From Gelatoporia subvermispora B (taxonomy: Eukaryota > Basidiomycota > Agaricomycetes > Polyporales > Gelatoporiaceae): 64,000 nucleotides of DNA. The first letter of the stretch is position 1. Each line of letters begins with the position of its first letter. The notes under the pieces were generated by a model that was not told the origin of the DNA, ran no database searches, and worked only from the letters and a program-made list of their open reading frames with translations. A program made the translations under genes and the position numbers. Below, one piece after another: positions 1 through 11,024 of this stretch. The stretch lies in assembly GCA_000320605.2 (NCBI GenBank), contig KB445795.1, forward strand, positions 371,867 to 435,866, in the 5' to 3' direction.

Positions 1-1145
1 CAGGGACTGTGAAGAGCGACTTGATCGAGAGCCGGAGGTCAGACTGGATCGTCGGAGGATGCGATGCAGGGTCGGGGAATGCAAAAGACTTGACAGCATC
101 GGCATGTGCAATAAGCGAGGGGTAGGAGTCGTTAAGCAGGTCAGTGAAAAGTGGGTCTGCGAAGGGCAGGCTGGTGAGCATGTGAGTATGTGCTGCGAAG
201 ACGATATCTAGCGTCGTAGGCCTAGTCAACAGTCAATAATGATAACCCGTAGAATGGTGGTATATGCATACTGGGCAAGATGGGGATAGAAGAATTGGTG
301 GTCTCCGAGCAGCTTCGTATACATGTCAAGGAAGACCCGTGCCCTTTCCAGAACCTGTTCTCGATCAATCAACGAAAGTAGAGTAAGCCATGCAAAACAT
401 CTCTCACTCGCTCACGCGCGAATGTCCGTTTGAACTTTTCTGGGCCCGTCTCCTGCCTCTTCTTCTTCTCCCTTTGGAAGGTCGACCGCTTTTCCTCTTC
501 CTCTTCGACCTCCTCACCAGGTGTACCCCACAGGTCGACAGCCTCCAGCCGAGGCCTGTACGACTCCCTCATTCGGTGAGGAACGTAGTACCGTTGTGGT
601 ACCGGGAGCATGGATACGAGAGCCGGTCGTGTCGTCTTCCACCAATTGGTGTGGAGGGCGTAGGCCATATGCGCCTGAGAACTGTCAGCAGCAATCCCAC
701 ACAAAGCTCGATAGTGCCTACCACAAGATCACCGTACTCGGCCTGTACGTGCGCTATACGTGCTGCCGACTGGGCCTTTTCGAGTGGACCGAGTGCAGCA
801 TCGACGTCGCGTGCACGTCCAAGGTGGGTGACGTACTTGATGATCGCGGGGAGAGTCGCGGCGCTATGCAGGCCATGTGTCAAGTACGGAAGCTGGCCTA
901 TATACACCAGCACACAGACAGATCGTCAGGAGATACCGAAGAGATGCAACCGGCGAGCAAGCGACAGACCTACCGCTCGGCGAAGCGTCCGGGTTCGCGC
1001 AGTGCGCGACAGTGAAGCGGCCGGGGATGGAGAGCTGGAGGTACAGCAATGCTGCAGTACATAGTGGATCAAACGAAAGTGCAGAAACGTGAGGAGGCCA
1101 GATGTGCAGCACAAGATGCGACGAGCCGGGGTTGATTTGCGACAT
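1..1145 (-). CDS. SAM37: SAM37/metaxin-like subunit of the mitochondrial sorting and assembly machinery, cut by the window edge
   Basis: Exons read 1145-974, 897-722, 674-408, 354-272 and 221 to beyond position 1; all four introns have GT-AG ends and keep frame, giving 306 residues before the edge. The N-terminus has the metaxin/Sam37 layout: a hydrophobic strand after LHIWPPHVSALSFDP, then LPYLTHGLHSAATLPAIIKY, like the thioredoxin-fold GST-N half of this family. A later block (AHMAYALHTNWW to YRPRLEAVDLWG) ends in an acidic EVEEEEE run before a basic helix. In the family this protein sits in the SAM complex of the mitochondrial outer membrane and helps release beta-barrel proteins. The start is the ATG at 1145; the upstream in-frame start is non-ATG. 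It is transcribed away from TAF7 from a shared 251-bp spacer. The C-terminus, where a membrane anchor may lie, is missing. The family call is by pattern only; another metaxin paralogue is the alternative. Confidence 0.75.
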
Positions 1146-1396
1146 GGTCGACGATGAACTCGCCGAAATCGACGGCGAACGCGTCCCACAAGGATCACTC
1201 GTCACATCGTCACGACCACGTGATCGTTACAGTAAACGCCCTACGTCACGTCATCCCGCGACTCTAGCGCCTATGTATGTAGGGCTCTGGATAAGCGCCC
1301 ATCGCAGTAACATCCGCGAGCGCCTTGCTCTGTTCCAGCAATACTTTCTTTCTTTCTAGACCGGCTCTCGGATCGCACTCACGCACGCCGCCTGAA
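1146..1396. promoter_or_regulatory. Divergent promoter spacer SAM37/TAF7
   Basis: The 251 bp between two opposed start codons must hold both core promoters. It contains pyrimidine tracts just before the TAF7 ATG (TTTCTTTCTTTC near 1346-1357). No clear TATA box was found. Confidence 0.5.
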
Positions 1397-3136
1397 ATGG
1401 CGCACGAAGGCGAAGACGACCTCATCGTGGTGGACGACGTCGACGACCACGTCGATGTGACCGAGCCCGAACCCCCAACGCCTGCACCGCCAACACCCGC
1501 CGGCCCCTCGACTCCCTACACGCCCTATACCCCCTCCAACCCAAACGCATCGCGGACGCTCCCGCCTCGTGCGGCGCGGCGCACGTCACCATCATTATAC
1601 ACCATGGGCGAATCTGAGGGCCGCACGACCCGCTCGTCGGCGCTGCGCTCGAGTTCGCGCCCCCAACCGAAGCTGAAGCTAAAGCTGAGCGAGAAGGCCG
1701 CGGCACAGGCACCAGGGATGAGTTTCTTGGGCCCGTACGATCGCGAGCTGGACTCTGACGATGAGGACCTGGTGTTTGAGGAGCAGTTTATCCTTAGACT
1801 GCCCCCTGGAGAAGATTGCGAGAAGTTGCGGAAGATGGCCGCGGCAAGGGAGGTGAGCGATGATGTCTGGTTCAAGTTCAAGGGTGCGTAAGCTCTCAGT
1901 ATTTCTATCTATGAGCTGAATTTCATTCCCTCGCCCACAGATAGCCGGAGAGCGGTGTTCCATATCGGCAATACGACGTATGCGGCGAAGCTTGTCGACC
2001 TACCCTGTATCATAGAGTCACAGAAGACACTCGACAACAAGCAGATGTTCAAAGTGGCGGACATATGTCAGGTCACTGCCTTATCACGCTATACGCTTTG
2101 ATGCCACTGACATAAGCCCTCACAGATGCTTGTGGTTCAGGACAAGATTGAAAGCGAGGATGCACTAACGAACCAGAAGAGTTTCAACATCGACGAGTTC
2201 ATTTGGCCTCATGGTGTCACACCCCCACTACATCACGCCCGGAAACGCAGGTTCCGCAAACGAGTCAACCGAAGGGTCCGGCTAATCACCAATGAATCTC
2301 GAGACATGAACTGACATCACACTTCAGACAATCGAGACTGTAGAGCAAGAGGTGGAACGGTTACTCGAAGAAGATGCACTTGCTGCTGACGTTAAATACG
2401 GTAAGCATACTTGTATTCATATATAACTTTTCCTTTTTAACCCTGCTTAGATGTACTTGAGAACGTCAACCCCGACCTGTCTGACTCCGAGTTTGTTGAG
2501 CGTGAGGAGGCGATGGATGCGCAAACTCCCGGCTTCATCGGGTCCGACGCAGGCGACGCACCGACTCCAGGTCTGGACCACGGCGAGATGGGCGAAGGCG
2601 ATGAGGAGGGCGGAGATGAAGACGAGGGCGAGGGGGACATCGACGAGGAGCTGGCTGCGGAGCTCGACCTTGCCCTAGGCGACGAGGAGGCAGACGGAGA
2701 GGAAGAAGAGGAGGAAGAGGAAGATGATGAGAGTGAGGACGAAGATGAGGACGAAGACGACGAGGCGGTGCAGACGAGGAAGCTGCTGAATGAGGAGATT
2801 AGAGACCTAGAGGCGGCGGTCGCGAAGAAAGGCAACGAGATCGCAAGCTCGGCGAACCCGCTCATCAGGGTACGAATTGATCACATGTTGTATCTTGCGG
2901 CGACTAATTATTTGATGCAGAGACGATTCGAGGATGCGCTGAAGAAGCTGCAAGCGGATTTGGACATGAAGCTTGCACAGCGAGACGAGCTGAAGGAGCA
3001 GCAAAGGCTGCGGAAAGAAGGTGTTACCGGCGAGGATGCAGACACAGAGGGCGGCAACGAGGAAGCCGAGGGCGAGGAAGTGGCGGACGAAGACGAGGAT
3101 CTATTTGGAGGCGAGGACGCGATGGAGATCGGATAG
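1397..3136 (+). CDS. TAF7: TFIID subunit TAF7 (TAFII55)
   Basis: Exons are 1397-1883, 1941-2071, 2126-2275, 2328-2400, 2451-2869 and 2921-3136. TAF7 is a subunit of general transcription factor TFIID and partners TAF1 in the nucleus. The hallmark TAFII55 N-terminal domain is plain: EEQFILRLP, then FHIGNTTYAAKLVDLPCIIE, DNKQMFKVADICQML, and the signature WPHGVTPPLHHARKRRFRKR followed by VEQEVERLLEEDA. Ahead of it lies a Pro/Thr-rich acidic leader of about 110 residues. Behind it lie a long Glu/Asp-rich stretch and a coiled-coil helix (RRFEDALKKLQADLDMKLAQ), ending in another acidic tail. Three introns use weak donors (GTCACT, GTCCGG, GTGCGT). The last intron, 2870-2920, is 51 nt without a stop, so retention would add 17 residues in frame. 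It is convergent with GAA1, 100 bp away. Confidence 0.95.
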
Positions 3137-3236
3137 TCATTCATATTTCTTACGAGCACGTCTGTACTATATCCATTTGTCCCTCATGTTATCGAGTATG
3201 AATTATATTGCATTCATGACATTCTACACTGCGATT

Positions 3237-5733
3237 TCATGGAGGCAGAATGCTCACAATCGCAGCCTGTAATAACAGCGGGGTATAGACAACGCATACA
3301 AATGGTGCGAACCACACCCCCAGGACCTCCCAGTTCCAGACCGCATGCTTGACCTCCTCTGGTGCGAGCACCATCCATCCCAACCCAAGACATGCATACG
3401 CTACGGTCTTCAACAGTCGGAGAAGTGGCGACCGAGTGGGTGTGGCGAGTGACAGTGGGACGCCGAGGGTGAACGCGAGCGTGGCAGCGAGCGAAAAGTT
3501 GAGTACGGAGATGATCGAGGTGACAGTGGAAGCGAGGCAGAGCGTGAGTGCACGGAGAAGCAGGGGAAGAGGTGCCTCGGACGAGGAGGGCGTGTCCGAC
3601 GAGGGGAGGAGGAGAGATGCCAGAGGGATCGCAGAGAATAAAGCGAAGACAGGGAGAGAATATACCTAGACGTGATGTTCGTCAAGACAGCCTGGGTATT
3701 GAGTAACGGCGGACTCACCTGCTGGTTTGCAATAAACCACGGTCGCGAAATGATGAAGAACAGCACGACGCCCGCAACATGCATCGCGAGCATAATTCCA
3801 AGCGGCTTCAGCACTGGCCTGCACCTAGTCACCCATGTTGTCTGTAAACCATCTAACGGGCCCTTCTTTTCTACTGCGACTGAGTCTGGTTGAACGGGCT
3901 CCTGAGTCCATCCCGCCTCTACCCAGGCCTTCAGTCCGCCAAACATCAGCGCTGTGCTGATGAGCACGGCACTCGGGAGGTACATGCCGATCTTGAGGAA
4001 CATGTGGGTGCCGACGAGAATATAAAAGAAGAACGATGCATGGAGTCGTTCCAAGAGATTATTTGTCGTCCGGAGAGTAGATTCTACGATGCTTAAGAAA
4101 CGACTCATCATGAAGTTTAATGCGGGTCGATCGGAACATAACGCACCGTCCAATTGCGTGGAATCCGTGAGGCCCTGTTGCGGGTACGGCAAACAGTGTG
4201 ATAGCATCAATGCGGAACCTGACACTAGTGAGCGAGCCATCGCGCACATCCACAGAATAGACGTACTGATGCAACAAACCATGGACGCCGCTAGCCTGTC
4301 CCCTCGCTTGGTACTTGACGTGCCTCAGGACATCTTTCGCGCGATATCCATATTCAACGACCTCATCATTATCCTTTACGGCAGGAGGCAGCCACGCAGG
4401 GAGGCCGGCCAACTCTGCCTTGCGGCCAGGGAACTCGTAAGGGTCCAAATGGTCGTACACAACAACAGGCACTCCAGCAGTATGCCGAGTGATTACATAG
4501 AGAGAGTTTATGAGGTCCTGATTTGGTAGCCGTCCATTCAATCCCTCTACATAGGTTGTTAGATACTGAGAGCCAACAAGCAAAGGGGTACTTTCCAAAG
4601 AAGACACCAAGGTGAGAGAAAGAATGCCCAGGATAATCGATGTTCAAGGCCGTCCAGACGACTCCGGACGATAGCTCCAGAGGTTCAGCATACATGTCTA
4701 TAGAATTCCTTCAGCGATTTCATATGATTCACCACGTTGATGAGACTTACTGGGCTGCGATGCTCCGTGGTATGTCGATATCCAGGCTTGCATACCATCA
4801 AGATACCCATCACTGATGACGAATACGAGGTCCTTCGCCCAAAGCGAATACCCTGAGACAGCGGTCAGCGCGTCCGATTACATGAAAGTCTAGACAACAT
4901 ACCCTTCAGGAAGTTGGCGAGAGCAAGCACAGTAGATGCTCCACGCAAATTTGGGGTTCCATCGCCCTCGCCTGTTCGACTGAGCCAGGATGCACTGATA
5001 ATTATCGCCTCAGCGCCAGAGGCTCTGGGGGATGATAGCACAGCATAGGCATTTGTCCCATTCGTTTCCTATTGATCGAGGTTAGCTATCTGAGCACTCC
5101 AGAGTGCGGGGATGAGACAACCCCTGCGGTAGTCGAGAACGAATATCGCTGTGTTGATGCAGGTATCCCTATCTTTGCAAACTCCGTCGCAATGTGCTGG
5201 GAAATTCTGTTATAAAGTCAGGCAAGCCGCTGGGTGGTGCAGAGTGGCTGCGACCTTACTCGTCACTGCTTGCATTCCGGTTCCGCAACTGCTCCAGTCC
5301 TTCCAGGTATCGGTCGGCACGGTGTACATCTGCCCAATCCCAGTACGTGCGGACCTGGGGGCACATTATAACAGCATGAGGCCGAGTAGCTTACTTCGTG
5401 ACATACCTGACCGGGCTGTAGTGCGTTCTCATCTATGTAGGTCCTCTGTCCTAACTGAGGAATGGGAATGGCCAGCATCCAGACGTAGCCGGCACTCAAT
5501 AGTAGCACACTAGAAATCCACTCTAAGAATCAGAGACAGGACTTCTTGGACACATGCTGCACACACATCAGGGTAGGCAGGCTCTTCCACAGTAAGCCAG
5601 TCATCTTGCGGCGTCTCCGGATTCTGCTGACATTCCGGTCGCCCGTGCCTCGAAGACGACTTTTGAGCTTGTGGACTACCCGTGAGATCTGATTGCGAGG
5701 AATGGAATTTTCCTGTGGTAATTGTTCTGGCAT
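3237..5733 (-). CDS. GAA1: GPI transamidase component GAA1/GPAA1
   Basis: Ten exons: 5733-5563, 5520-5407, 5354-5260, 5206-5122, 5068-4903, 4852-4751, 4697-4608, 4546-4147, 4091-3719 and 3665-3237. They sum to 674 residues, close to family length. GAA1 is an ER multispanning subunit of the complex that attaches GPI anchors to proteins. Landmarks in order: a basic cytosolic leader (RIRRRRK), the first membrane span, QLGQRTYIDENALQPGQ, the lumenal zinc-peptidase-like region (SGAEAIIISASW, DLVFVISDG), EGLNGRLPNQDLINS, and C-terminal hydrophobic spans beginning HASFFFYILVGTHMFLKIG. The exon 7-8 junction is the one soft spot: the only donor that keeps frame into EGLNGRLPN is GTGTCT at 4607, which drops a GVFF-like piece expected from relatives. 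A CTAAC branch site about 12 nt before the acceptor supports the acceptor. It diverges from the USP48-like gene. Confidence 0.93.
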
Positions 5734-5975
5734 TTCTCCGCTAGATCAACAAGTCCCTCCAGGTGAGATTCATTGTAGAGCACAGCAGATGACGGTCGTC
5801 GGCAAGATCGAACTCAGTTTGTTCACGCGTTCGACGCGTGCCAGCGCGTGGCGCGCGTCCCGTGTCAGTGGCTCAGGCATCACCGCGGTATTCGTGACCC
5901 CCCGCTCGCACAACTCTCCTTCTCCCTCCATCCTCTCCTCGTCTCTGGGCGCTGAATTTTGCTGCGCTTGGTGTA

Positions 5976-8900
5976 ATGGCACCCAAGCGTACCCGCCGTT
6001 CCTCTCCGGCAGCTGCTGGGCTCTCTGCTGGTGACAGACTGAAGCGCGCTAAGCTTGCGGGGAACGCCACTTATTCAGCTTGGGGCTGGGTCGGTTCTGA
6101 GGTCTCGGACGTGTCAGATATAACTCAGGAGCATCGTTTGGCAACCTGTGGCTTTTGCAAAAACAGCAGCCATCCTCTTTGTCCGAACAAGTATGTTGAG
6201 AGGCCTAATCCGAAGGTTGAAGACGTAGAGAAGTCTGCGCTACCTGCCGCGACTGCGGTGACTGCTGTGCCAGAGGACGAGGTCATCGTAATTTCTGATG
6301 ACGAGGCGCCTTCTTGCGGCCCCAAAGGCTGTAAGAGCAACCCATACTGCCTCAACTACCTGGGTCAGGACAAGTGGGAGAATGAAGGTGCGTGAAGAAA
6401 TAACGGTCAAGGGCTTGCAATCGATGTCGTATTCGCAGACAAGGCCCGGGAGGCCTTCCTGAAAGTTCAAGACCTCGGACAGAACCCATTAGCTCACTCT
6501 AGGGAACCTACTCTACCAGCGGGATTGAAGGTCGCTGCATCATTTCATATGGACCGTTCAAGGGGCTTATCTTGGTTTGCTTAGAACTTAGGCGCTACTT
6601 GCTACGCAAATGCATTCCTGCAAGTAAGTGTTTTGAAGTTTCTGAGCCTCCTACACCATAGTTTGACATCTGGCTCAGGTATGGTATCAAGACCTGCCAT
6701 TTCGCGATGGCGTATACAAGTGTCAGCCATCTCAAGACAAAGAACACTCATTCGAGGTAGGACAAAAAGACTTAATCCTGTATTGATAGTGTAGTCATGC
6801 GCATCAATGTCATATAGGATTCACCCATTTTTCAATTACAAGTAACCTTCGCCGCTATGCAGGACGGTGCTCAGAGTGCTTTCAACCCCATCAAACTTGT
6901 CGAGAGTCTGCATTTGAGCACCTCTGAGCAACAAGACGCTCAAGAGTATGAGTTCGAATTATTGCGAAAACTCGAGGGTTGACATATTATGTAGATTCTC
7001 GAAGCTGTTCATGGCACACTTAGACTCAGAGTTCCAGAAACAGTCGGACCCAACGCTGAAATCTCTGATTGCCGATCAAGTATGCTGTCTGCACAGTTTG
7101 TCCGTTGCCAAACTCATATAAGCAGTTTCAAGGGAAACAAGTCTACGGGACTGTTTGCGAGAAGTGCCATCGTCGTTCGGAACGAGAATCGGATTTCCTC
7201 GAAATTGAAGTCAATATACAGGTAATGCAGCCGGATGCACTTAGTGACTGTCGATTCACGTAAAATGGTCACAGAACAACTCTACGTTGGAAGAGCGCAT
7301 TGCCGCAATGCTCCAGCCTGAAATACTGACCGGGGACAACAAGTATGCGAGTTCCCATGAACACAACAACCATCTTCTTATGTTTCATTGCAGATACCAT
7401 TGTGCCCAGTGCGACAGCCTGCAAGATGCGAAGCGCTATACAGAGCTACGTGAGCTGCCGCCGGTGTTGCATTTCTCCCTTTTGCGCTTCGTGTATGACC
7501 TCACGTCTATGGAGCGAAAGAAATCTAAGCATGCGATATCCTTCCCGATGTCTATTGATATGGACCGCTTTCTGGGATCCCCGGACACTCGTAAGAGTCA
7601 CAAGCGGAAAGCCTCGCGAAGCAATGGCAACCGTTACGAGCTGCGCGGAGTTTTGTTGCACAAGGGGCCGAGTGCATATCATGGACATTACGAAGCGCAA
7701 ATTTTCGATGTTCAGTATGTCGTTCATTTTGTAATGAGGCATCTGTGTCTAATTGCGGAAAAGAAACCAAGCGTGGTATCAGTTCAATGACGAGCAGGTG
7801 ACGCAGATAAAGTCTCTTGGCGGCAAGAAGGGCTCCCAGGATGTGACACCTTTGGAAGGTGAAAAGACAAAGTAAATCATTTCACCTATTCAAGAGCCCG
7901 TCTTGAGTAGCTTCTCAGGAAAGCGTTCGCGGGTTCAAACAATACTGGAAAGAATCAAGCGCCTCATCCGCGCAAGAAACGTCGAGTGGAGACGGATAGC
8001 GATATCGAAATTCTGGAGTAGGTGTCTGAGCTTTGTTCAAGACGATTTTAACATGGCCCCAGGAGTCCGCCGCCACAGTCGCAGTCTCAGTCCAGCGTGA
8101 AATCACCTTCGCCAGATTCGTCAAGGTATGCAGGTCCTATTCTTGGTTGTTATCATTGCCTCATGTCTAAATTGTAGCCATGTCTCCTCGAGGGACGCCT
8201 ACATGCTGATATATTCACGTGTAGGAGGGAACAGTCCTCCCACCTCATCCGCTAATGGGCATGCAGGACCTCACGATCTGACAAGCGGAAAGCGAGCTGG
8301 GCGTTCCGAGGAGACAAAGGTCTCACTTCCCGTGCCACCCCCCAGGGCCACAGATGCCGTCAAAGCTCTCAACGCCGCCCACGAGAGATCGTGCCAGGAA
8401 TATGCTAAGACGTATGCACAGTTTCTCCTGCGCCACTGGGAGACCTGACGAAGCGATATTCCGTAGGGAGGCCGAAGCGCAGGCTCGTTTCACTGACATT
8501 CGGCGCAGAGTCAGGGACATCTATCAGACATGGACTTTATCCTCTCGCGATGAGGTACGCCATCTCTGCTGCTCACAGCGCATCGCTGACTGCGCGCATC
8601 AGCCTTCTGTCGTAGCAAGTCGGCAATCCTTGGAGTCTTGGATATCTCGACATCTGCGAAAGCGCTCAGCTCCACCCTCAGCTTCACCTTCGGCATCGAC
8701 AGAGCTCCCAACGAAGGCTGCCGCAAAGGCCAAAGCAGTGGAAAACGGTGAACTCATTACTATTGCGATACAAGAGTCATGAGTACTTACCTTTTCACAG
8801 ACGCGGAGGATGCGGTCTACCAGATATCGATATCCGATATTGTCTGTGAGCACGGGCGCCTGAATCCGGACAAGGCACAAGACATGAAAGTCATACGAGA

Positions 8901-10820
8901 GGTATCTACGGCAGCTATTGCATGTGACACTGCATTGACGTCCTCCAGAATGCGTATCAGCGTATCCTGTCTGACGACGGCTGCGAGCTTGTTCCCAAGC
9001 TAAGTCAAGCAGATATCTGTGATGCGTGCGTCAAGAGCATGTTTATCGGTGAGACAGGCGCTTTCGGCGGAGGAATGCCACTAAATATATTGTGTGCCTT
9101 GCAGAGCGGCTATACCAGATCGAGCATCCACGACAGGTTGCACGATTTGATGAGATTTCGTTGGTCGAGGACGATCAGCCCGGCTATTGGATATCGAAAC
9201 CATGGGCGAAAGGTAATCTTCTCCATGAGATGTGCTAATACACCCGCTCAATCAAATCCATCAGACTGGAGATTGTCGAAGCCGAAGATGCATACAGTTG
9301 GTTTACCCGACCCTCCACCCGATTCGCCCGAGTATCAGCAGCACGTCCTCTGTGAGCACGGCGGCCTGTCAACTAATACAGCTTCACGACGTCGGGTATC
9401 AGAAGAGGCAAGTTGCTCGTATAGGATATATTATTATCTTCTACTCAAGCACATTGCCTCAGGGGTATCTTCTGCTGCGACATCTCTTTCCTTCGTGGGA
9501 AGCAGTGCCGACCTCGATGGAGACATGCGCTGTATGCGAGGCGCTTGTTCACATTTCGAAGGAAGATAAGCGTGAAATTCGAAGGCAGGCAGAGGAGGAG
9601 AAGGTTCGCGTCACGCAATTTCGTGAACTCTACAGGCAGCTGACTGTCTACAGGCAAAGTTAAAATACATGCACGACAACGCGCTGAATGGCACTGCAGC
9701 GTTGCTGGAAGACGTGCCATGCGCCATCCTTGCAGCGCAGTTTGTGCGGTCGTGGAGACAGTGGCTTCTGCGGCCTGGCGAAGCGCCGCGTCCCGACGGA
9801 ATAGACAACTCGCACTTCATATGCGAACACGGCGAACTCTGCATCGACCCGAATTGCGCAAATGATCTCGACTCATCCGTTGCCATCATCAAGCGTTCCG
9901 ACTGGGACATCCTCGAGGACCTGTCAGCATCTTCGTCACCTCATTGTTTACTTCCATTCTGACCGAACAGCCTGCCAGGTACCCCGGCGGGCCGCTCATC
10001 GCGCTCGAGAACCGAGGGGGCAAACTAGAGCACGAGTTGCCTGTTTGCGAGGACTGCCGCCGCAAAAGGTCCGTGCCTGGAACTTTGACCATTCCTGCTT
10101 CATTTCAACCCCGCGAGATAGGAAGTCGAGTTTCGATATAACTGAGATCACCATCCGTATCCTCGGGCCCGAGGACCCCATTCCGACAGCGGATGTCTAT
10201 TCAGAGGAGTCTTTCCAGGACCGACAGCGCCCCCTGCATCAGTCTTCTCTGCTGACGTATGGTTCTCGTAAGACCGGTGGCGTAAGGCAGTCCACACGCA
10301 TAAGGCAGGTCAAGGCGCTGGGCAAGCGGCGACGGGCGACTGTCACCAAAGACATGTCTGTGAAGGACATGAAGGTCATGGTTAGTCGTCAGACTAGGGA
10401 TCATGGCCCATCGGATTATCAGATTGACTGTTATGACAGCTGCAGTACGAATGCAATATCCCAACAATTTCCCAGAGGCTGTTCTACCGCGGACAAGAGC
10501 TCGAGGACGGTACAGCAACCATCGGCACGCTCGGGATCATGTCGAATGACATTGTCGACCTTCGCGAGGAGAGCGAGGACGTCACTTTGCTGTCAGACAC
10601 TGACGTGGAGTACGTCGCATCAGGGCGCAAAGAAGGGAGGGGGTTCGGGGGAACGCTTCTCGCAGGGCAGCGCGACACGGACGAGACGCGCGAGGCCGGC
10701 ACCCAGCCTGCACTGACCGCCCCAGTCTCGAAAGCTTGTTCAGCGTGCACATTCGAGAACGCGACGGATGTCCTCGCATGTACCATGTGCGACACGCCAT
10801 TTGCATGTAATACATATTGA
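5976..10820 (+). CDS. USP48-type ubiquitin-specific protease (C19) with DUSP repeats, ubiquitin-like domain and C-terminal NZF finger
   Basis: Twenty-four exons run from 5976-6387 to 10440-10820 and give 1215 residues in frame. It is a cysteine deubiquitinase. The catalytic Cys lies in NLGATCYANAFLQVW (exons 3-4), QQDAQEFSKLFMAHL follows, and the His box is GPSAYHGHYEAQ. Two CxxC pairs (VCEKC, CAQC) form the zinc site of the fingers subdomain. After SRDAYMLIYS come DUSP-like modules with repeated CEHG motifs (IVCEHGRL, VLCEHGGL, ICEHGELC) and GYWISKPW. A ubiquitin-like domain follows (DMSVKDMKVM to YRGQELEDGTATIGTLGI). The order matches animal USP48 and plant UBP26, nuclear enzymes acting on histone or NF-kB-linked substrates; the fungal substrate is unknown. 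The last 25 residues carry CSACTFENATDVLACTMC, an Npl4-type zinc finger I do not recall in USP48. The N-terminus has an acidic IVISDDE and CKSNPYCL. One intron (9408-9462) is GC-AG. Confidence 0.93.
9408..9462 (+). other. GC-AG intron in the USP48-like gene
   Basis: The donor reads GAG|GCAAGT and the acceptor CTCAG|GGG. Only this pair joins VSEE to GYLLLRHLF in frame, and GCAAGT is the strong consensus of GC-AG introns. Confidence 0.75.
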
Positions 10821-11024
10821 GTTTCTTCGTCAGCAGTGCCACACCGCTACAGTAGTATCGACAGTGAACGGCGGGGTCAAATCTCGCGTTAAAGATACGT
10901 ACAAACTCACAGCAGCGAAAGCAATGAGGATAGTTCTACATGGAAGGAATGGGGAGACAAGAATGATTGTCAGAATAAACTAGTACTCTATACGGAACCC
11001 GAGTATGAACCGCGCATAAGATAG

